64,000 nt of DNA from Plantago ovata. Its lineage: Eukaryota > Streptophyta > Magnoliopsida > Lamiales > Plantaginaceae. The notes under the pieces were generated by a model. It made no database searches. It had not been told where the DNA came from and saw nothing but the letters and a program-made list of their open reading frames with translations. The position numbers and the translations under genes are program-made. Position 1 is the first letter of the stretch; each line of letters starts with the position of its first letter. Shown one piece after another: positions 59,090 through 64,000 of this stretch. The stretch is taken from contig CM051456.1 in the NCBI GenBank assembly GCA_028274465.1, forward strand, positions 68,558,753-68,622,752. The letters are read 5' to 3'.

Positions 59090-61038
59090 AGAACAAGAAG
59101 AAGTCCAGTCAGAGACTAATAAACAATGGCGCTTTCCGGGAGGCAACCCAGAGTTTTATTGCTTTCTTGCATTACATGCATACATCGAACAATTTGTTTT
59201 TTGATAAGTTTTTGGTAGTTTGTGTAATGTTTTGTGCTTTTTGTATGTGTTAGAGTATGTTTTTGGTGATAAAATAGGTAAAAAGTTGGTATTTTTTGAG
59301 TTCGGGGATGATTAACTCGGAGCCAAGGCTCTGCTGCTCCCAGGCGACTGCCCCGTGTGAGGCAGAGTGTCTGGGCGCCTCTGCCGATCCCAGGTGGACC
59401 GCCCCTCACACGGGACGGTGCACCCGGGAAAGGCAGAACGCCTGGGCGCATCTGCCGCTCCCAGGCGGACCGCCTTCACACGGGGCGGTGCGCCCAGGAG
59501 AGGCAGACGCCTGGGCACCCCTGGCGGACCGCCCCTCACATGGGGCGGTGCGCCTGTGGGCGCCAGTGCTCCGGGTGTCCAGATTTTCATCCGGACACCA
59601 CGAATCACCCCCGTATGCAAATATATTTACCTTTTTACCCTTTTTATCATCCGTTTTGGTTTCTCACGAGTTTCATTGAGTAATACATGTTACAGGTACT
59701 CTTCCAGCTCTCACCCAATATCCACTTTCGGCGTTCGGGACATACGACGACGTTCAAGTTTGGGGGGGGGGGGTTATCTTTGGGTATTCCAATGACTTAT
59801 ATTTCTCATTTCAACTCGTTCTTAGGATCTAGTTTGTTCGCATGCATTCATCCTTATTCTAGTTTTGCATGATGTTGTGTGGAGTTTATTGCCAAATTTT
59901 TTGAACTTTTTTATTGTATAGACTAAGTGTTTGTGACCATTGACCATACATTGCATCTCTATGGAATAGTTTGAGGTTTGTCTCGCTTGGCTTGTCATAT
60001 TCGTATGTGCACTAGTTAAACTTGGTAGTCTCGACATCACTATGTGGTGTTTTCTCTACTGCGGTTCACGTAGGCCTTATAAAATGTTGCATGTTAGAGT
60101 CTTTGGTTGTATTCTCGTATATTTATGTACCTAAGAGGCAACAAGTCTTCACCTTGCTTTTTGAGATTGATAAATACCTAGGAAGGAGGTAGAGTGAGGT
60201 GTGTGATTGTTTGAAACCTATTCTAACGAATAGGTTTGGGGAGGGGGTTACTATTTGTATGACTTGTTTTTCGTATATTTGAGTCGTGTTAGTTTGTTTC
60301 TCTTTTTCTTGTGACTTTGTGCTCCAACCTATTCTTTCGAATAGGTTTGGGGAGGTCGTTGTTATTCCTTTCATTGTACTTTCATTGTGCTACTGCTGGC
60401 TATGTAAAAAAAAAGAAAAATATCGAATATTCCAAAATCTGGAAAAAGAAAGAAAAAGAAAAAAAGAATAAGACCAAAAAAAGAAAAAAAAAACAAACAA
60501 AAGAAGGGTCCAAGCAAGCCAAAAGCAGTTTTAACAAAGTATTGCATTATTCTTCAGCTTTTGTAGTAGTTCGTAATCGAGTTGTAAATTCTTCTTTGTG
60601 TTTATCGTGTCGCCTAGTCCAAGGCTTGTTCTAGACCACCGTCGTCCTGCCATTCAGAAAGTGGTGAAGAGTTTTGCTTTAAGAGTCGGATAGAATAGGG
60701 AAGTGTTGTCTTTTAGGGAACCCTCCTTCATTTGATGAGAGCCAGTATTGGTTTGACCTCTCTTGAGGAAAGTCTCACTTGGTGAACAGTAGTAAGCCCT
60801 CAGTTTCATAGGCACAGGGCAACCATTTGTATTTTAATATGCATCATTACGTCGTCATTGACTAGGTCCAGGTAGAGAATGTTACGAGAGACTCCCTTGT
60901 TTAACAAAGTGCATATGTTAATGTGTATAGGTTCAATCGAGACATTCTTCGACCTACTTCCATGTTATGATTTGTATGGTATTTGTTCATAAGCATTTGG
61001 TAGATACAATTGATTAGTTCTTCTTGTTTGGCATGAGA
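59090..61038 (+). other. Non-coding tail of element F
   Basis: No gene. It holds the post-gag hairpin (59136-59151), a strongly GC-rich array of GGCGGACCGCC-type hairpins in about four units (59340-59561), a 12-base or longer G run (about 59760-59772), hairpin/G-tract modules (60215-60247 and 60326-60355) and a purine-rich patch (60405-60500). Short open frames in the GC array are artefacts of the repeats. Confidence 0.8.
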
Positions 61039-63105
61039 TGTAAGAAAATATGGTCAGAGTTACCCCTAGGGTACGCAGCGGAATTTCAAAAATTTTCTTA
61101 ACATACAGGTTAATTGATTATGCATATGTCGTATATATATAAACACGTCAATTAGAAGACTAACCTTACTTCCAAAGCAGCTTCGAAGTCTTCGTAATAT
61201 TCCGGTGTATCTTCTCCTTCGTCGAAGTCGAAGATATCTGCAATACTCTGTATATCTGCAAGACAATAAGAGTTAGTTTCCAGCTCCTAGAACCTCAACC
61301 TTGGTATCCACGGATGAACAGCCTATCGGAAGAATGCTAGGATATTCTTTGTGTGACCAAGAAGACGGGGCGGCAATTCCTCCGGTGGTGGCGCGCGGGT
61401 GGCTAAAGAGGAGGGGAGAGTTTTTATTTTCTGTAAGAAAACTGGGTAGAATGACTGTGTAAGTCTATGTTAAAAACTCTCTAATAGTCTACTATATATA
61501 GTAGTCAATAGAAGCCTAAAGCATAAGCAATTAGACTTCGTAAAGGAATAAGAATCTAATTCTTATCGCACAAGGAAACCAATATCAAGTCTAGATTCAT
61601 TCCCAATCAAATTAAAACTCAATCAGGAAAATCTAACTTATCCCTTGGACTTCTAATAGAGGAAGGAGTCGAACTTCTTCCCCTACCCAGCTCCTGCGCG
61701 CGCGCGCTTCCTAGGGACAGTAGGTGGGTCCTAATTTTGGGATCCACTTATAGTTCTAAGGCAATTCAAACTCCAAGTAGATTTTGTCCAAGTGCATATA
61801 TTAATTCTAAATTAACATATCCTTTCTAATCAAATCTCCATTATATTTCCAAAATATAATCTTTAATTGTATTTACATAAAATACAATTAATTAGCCAAT
61901 TCAATTAATAATTCCAAATCATTAATTGAGCCACCAAATATTATAATTAATTCCAAATCAATTATAATCCATCAATCACAATTAATTCCAAATTAATTGC
62001 GTTCCATCTTCAAGGATATTCTGATCGACTGAATCACCACATAGTGTGACCCATAGGGCCTCACCGTATTAAGCAAGTCCTAGACTAGGCAACATGGAAT
62101 TCCTAGACGGTTCCATTTGCAATATTAATACGTGAGGACGTTTGAGAGGTTTCTCAAAGCTAACCCTTTCGTTGCGAAGCCTGTTGCGCTCAACACGGCG
62201 ATGGTAATGTCCATTCATCTGACTTGCTCGAATGTATCTAGGATCGATGAAGTGTCTATCCCAATAATACATCCACGGGCGTCTCAGGGAGTTGCTTGGT
62301 TAAGATATACTTATGACCATCATAATATATCATTTGCACTGGCCAGTGACTTTACCAACACAACTATGCAGACTATGAGCAGTGCTCTCCTGTGATACAC
62401 TTGAGAGATGAATCCTTCACAGAATCACTTGTCACCCCCATTTGTATTTAGCCATAATCCTGGATCGTGTCTTAGGTCAGCTGCTTATTCAAAGCTGACA
62501 TCGACGGGTCCACCAAGGATATGGGGCAACAAATGTGATGATAAAGTCCTGTAAGTACAAAGGACGAATGGCATCACTTCGACAACTCACCGGTTCCCAT
62601 AGACACTTCGGTGTAGAGTATACATCGATGGGAGTGTCCGGTGGGTACTTCCATTGTTCGATAAAGCTTCTTCGAACAACTATGCGCAGTTATGGGAACG
62701 TTTCTCGATTGTCCAACAATCCGTTCCGTGGCCGTGGGATCGGCTCACACTTGCTCCAACAAGTATAACCTCCACGCATACTAGTCTTGTCTGGTTCATT
62801 CAGACCCCCACATCCGAGATGAACCTCGACTAGGGAGAGTTTGGGATAGATGATAACTCACATAGCTCCCACTATCTATGTGATCGGTCATCTATCCGAG
62901 GGGACATGTTTAATATCAATACAAACAGTAATAAAGATATGACATGCTGCAGCCTGGTGTAATATAAATGTGAAAGCGATACTCAATAGTAAAAATGCAA
63001 CAAACATATATTATATTACGTTGACCTGTGTAATAGTACATATATGTCCTCTATAAGGGCACCATGCCCTTAGTAAGGACTGTCTCTAGGACATATACAC
63101 TATCA
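61039..63105 (-). repeat. 3' LTR of element H
   Basis: 2067 bp. Contains the palindromic TATA box (61489-61504), CCGTGGATACCAAGGT on the minus strand (61298-61313), and the 86-nt acidic, splice-flanked segment (61170-61255). No gene is credible on the plus strand here. Confidence 0.93.
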
Positions 63106-63119
63106 ATCTCCCACTTGGA

Positions 63120-64000
63120 CTAAAGCCAGTCACCTTTATGCCTAATGCCCAGATTAGCATAATGTCTTAAGTGGACTTCCACTGATAAGACCTTGGTGAA
63201 AGGATCTACCACGTTGTCCGTGGTAGAGACACGTTCTATACTAACTTCTCCTCTATCTATAATCTCACGTATAACGTGATATTTTCTAAGTACATGTTTG
63301 TTTTTGTTTGTAGATCTAGGCTCCCTAGCTTGAGCGACGGCGCCCGTATTGTCACAATAAATCGTTATTGGACTGGGAGCAGGAACAACCCTCAATTCCT
63401 TCAAGAACTCTGAAATCCAGACAGCTTCTTTCGATGCTTCTGATGCAGCAATGTACTCGACCTCTGTGGATGAGTCAGCAACCGTGGATTGCTTAGAGCT
63501 CTTCCAACAGACAGCTCCTCCGTTCAATTTGAATACGTATCCTGTCTGTGACTTAAAGTCATCAGGATCTGATTCAAATCCAGCGTCGACATACCCAGAC
63601 ATCTTTAATTCTGGTTCTCCACCAAACACCAAGAACATCTCTTTATTCCGTCTAAGGTACTTAAGAATGTTCTTCACAGCAGTCCAGTGAGGTACTCCTG
63701 GATTCTGTTGGTGTCGACAAGTGACACTAAGCGCATATGCCACATCGGGCCTTGTGCAATTCATTGCATACATTATAGACCCTACTGCCGAAGCATAGGG
63801 CACACGACTCATTCCATTTCTTTCTTCATCATTTTTAGGACCATCCTTAACTGATAAGACAATCCCATGCCTAGCTGGGAGAAAGCCTCTCTTTGAGTCG
63901 TCCATCTTATAACGCTTCAGTATTTTGTCGATGTAGGTGGACTGTGTCATTCCCAACATCCTCTTGGATCTATCTCTAAAGATCTTGATCCCTAGGATGT
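63120..64000 (-). CDS. Reverse transcriptase end and RNase H of element H (continues beyond the window)
   Basis: Open from the window edge to the stop at 63120. Motifs: end of the copia reverse transcriptase (MLGMTQSTYIDKILKRY, FLPARHGIVLSVKD, YASAVGSIMYAMNCTRPDVA) and RNase H (GYVDAGFESDPDDFKSQTGY, DSSTEVEYIAASEASKEA, YCDNTGAVAQAREPRSTN, KYHVIREIIDRGE), ending in DPFTKVL and KGDWL. RNase H removes the RNA strand during reverse transcription. About 70 percent similar by eye to the same part of element D, so D and H are related families. Whether the whole element is intact cannot be seen. Confidence 0.9.
   Translation of the reverse strand, partial: ILGIKIFRDRSKRMLGMTQSTYIDKILKRYKMDDSKRGFLPARHGIVLSVKDGPKNDEERNGMSRVPYASAVGSIMYAMNCTRPDVAYALSVTCRHQQNPGVPHWTAVKNILKYLRRNKEMFLVFGGEPELKMSGYVDAGFESDPDDFKSQTGYVFKLNGGAVCWKSSKQSTVADSSTEVEYIAASEASKEAVWISEFLKELRVVPAPSPITIYCDNTGAVAQAREPRSTNKNKHVLRKYHVIREIIDRGEVSIERVSTTDNVVDPFTKVLSVEVHLRHYANLGIRHKGDWL

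Larger units (their letters stand above)
55397..61038 (+). mobile_element. Element F: Athila-like gag-protease element, 3' end removed by H insertion
   Basis: 5' LTR 55397-56912, tRNA-Asp primer site (56916-56933), gag-protease (57103-59089), GC hairpin block and tail up to 61038, where element H begins (TGAGA at 61034-61038 as its left target copy). The rest of the tail and the 3' LTR lie beyond the window. ACGGA (55392-55396) would be its own target copy in E. It is a different subfamily from A/B but has the same layout and no polymerase. Broken, about three breaks in gag-protease. Confidence 0.87.
61039..64000 (-). mobile_element. Element H: Ty1/copia element on the minus strand, 3' part
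   Basis: 3' LTR 61039-63105 (reads TGATAGTGTATATG...TTTTCTTACA on the minus strand), polypurine tract and the RNase H end of pol; the rest lies to the right of the window. The LTR is the same family as the solo LTR at 30230-32328 but in the opposite orientation. The visible coding part is open. Confidence 0.92.

Noticed and set aside
59296-59795. Overlapping proline/arginine-rich ORFs in the GC array of element F
   Set aside because: All frames on both strands are open because of the GC-rich hairpin repeats; no protein signal.
1-64000. A host gene between the elements
   Set aside because: Every stretch could be placed in an LTR, internal region or tail of a retroelement; no intron-exon host gene structure was seen.

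Overview
This window is plant nuclear DNA made, as far as I can see, entirely of nested LTR retrotransposons. No host gene, rRNA or tRNA gene, CRISPR array or bacterial-type operon is supported. The primer-binding sites (complementary to plant tRNA-Asp and initiator tRNA-Met), the Athila-like, Tekay/Del chromovirus and Ty1/copia polyproteins, TG...CA long terminal repeats and 5-bp target-site duplications all point to a flowering plant, probably a eudicot with a large repeat-rich genome. Species cannot be named from this.

Layout. (1) 1-24625: two Athila-like, gag-protease-only elements (A and B) in tandem, sharing the middle LTR (LTR-internal-LTR-internal-LTR). A carries a complete Tekay/Del insertion on the minus strand (2793-13461, target duplication GACGA). 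(2) 24626-27828: a 3' piece of a second Tekay element on the minus strand, inserted in B's last LTR and cut off on its right. (3) 27829-37409: 3' part of an Athila-related element C with a very divergent gag-like gene. Its tail holds a solo Copia LTR (30230-32328, duplication AACCA). Its 3' LTR is split by a minus-strand relative G (32692 into a 100-N assembly gap). (4) 37410-55396: an old, heavily broken SIRE-like Copia element E with an extra ORF downstream of pol. That ORF is split by a nearly whole Copia element D (43988-54278, duplication TGAAA). (5) 55397-61038: an Athila-like gag-protease element F. Its tail is cut by a minus-strand Copia element H (61039 to the window end).

Relative order from nesting: E is the oldest layer. 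C, D and F lie in E; G and the solo LTR lie in C; H lies in F; Tekay-1 lies in A; Tekay-2 lies in B's last LTR. By-eye LTR comparisons put A/B and Tekay-1 at roughly 1-1.5 percent divergence and D at about 2 percent, so all are geologically recent (order of 0.5-1.5 million years under usual plant rates).

The main unexplained signal is structural. Short hairpins in the non-coding parts of several unrelated families change in sequence while keeping their pairing: GCG-NNN-CGC hairpins and paired hairpin/G-tract modules in the Athila-like elements, a hairpin just before their polypurine tract, six copies of a palindrome in E, and four hairpin units in D's leader. A second signal is an 86-nt acidic, splice-site-flanked open segment kept inside both copies of one Copia LTR family. 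A third is a tRNA/SINE-like Pol III A-box/B-box pair inside every Tekay LTR.
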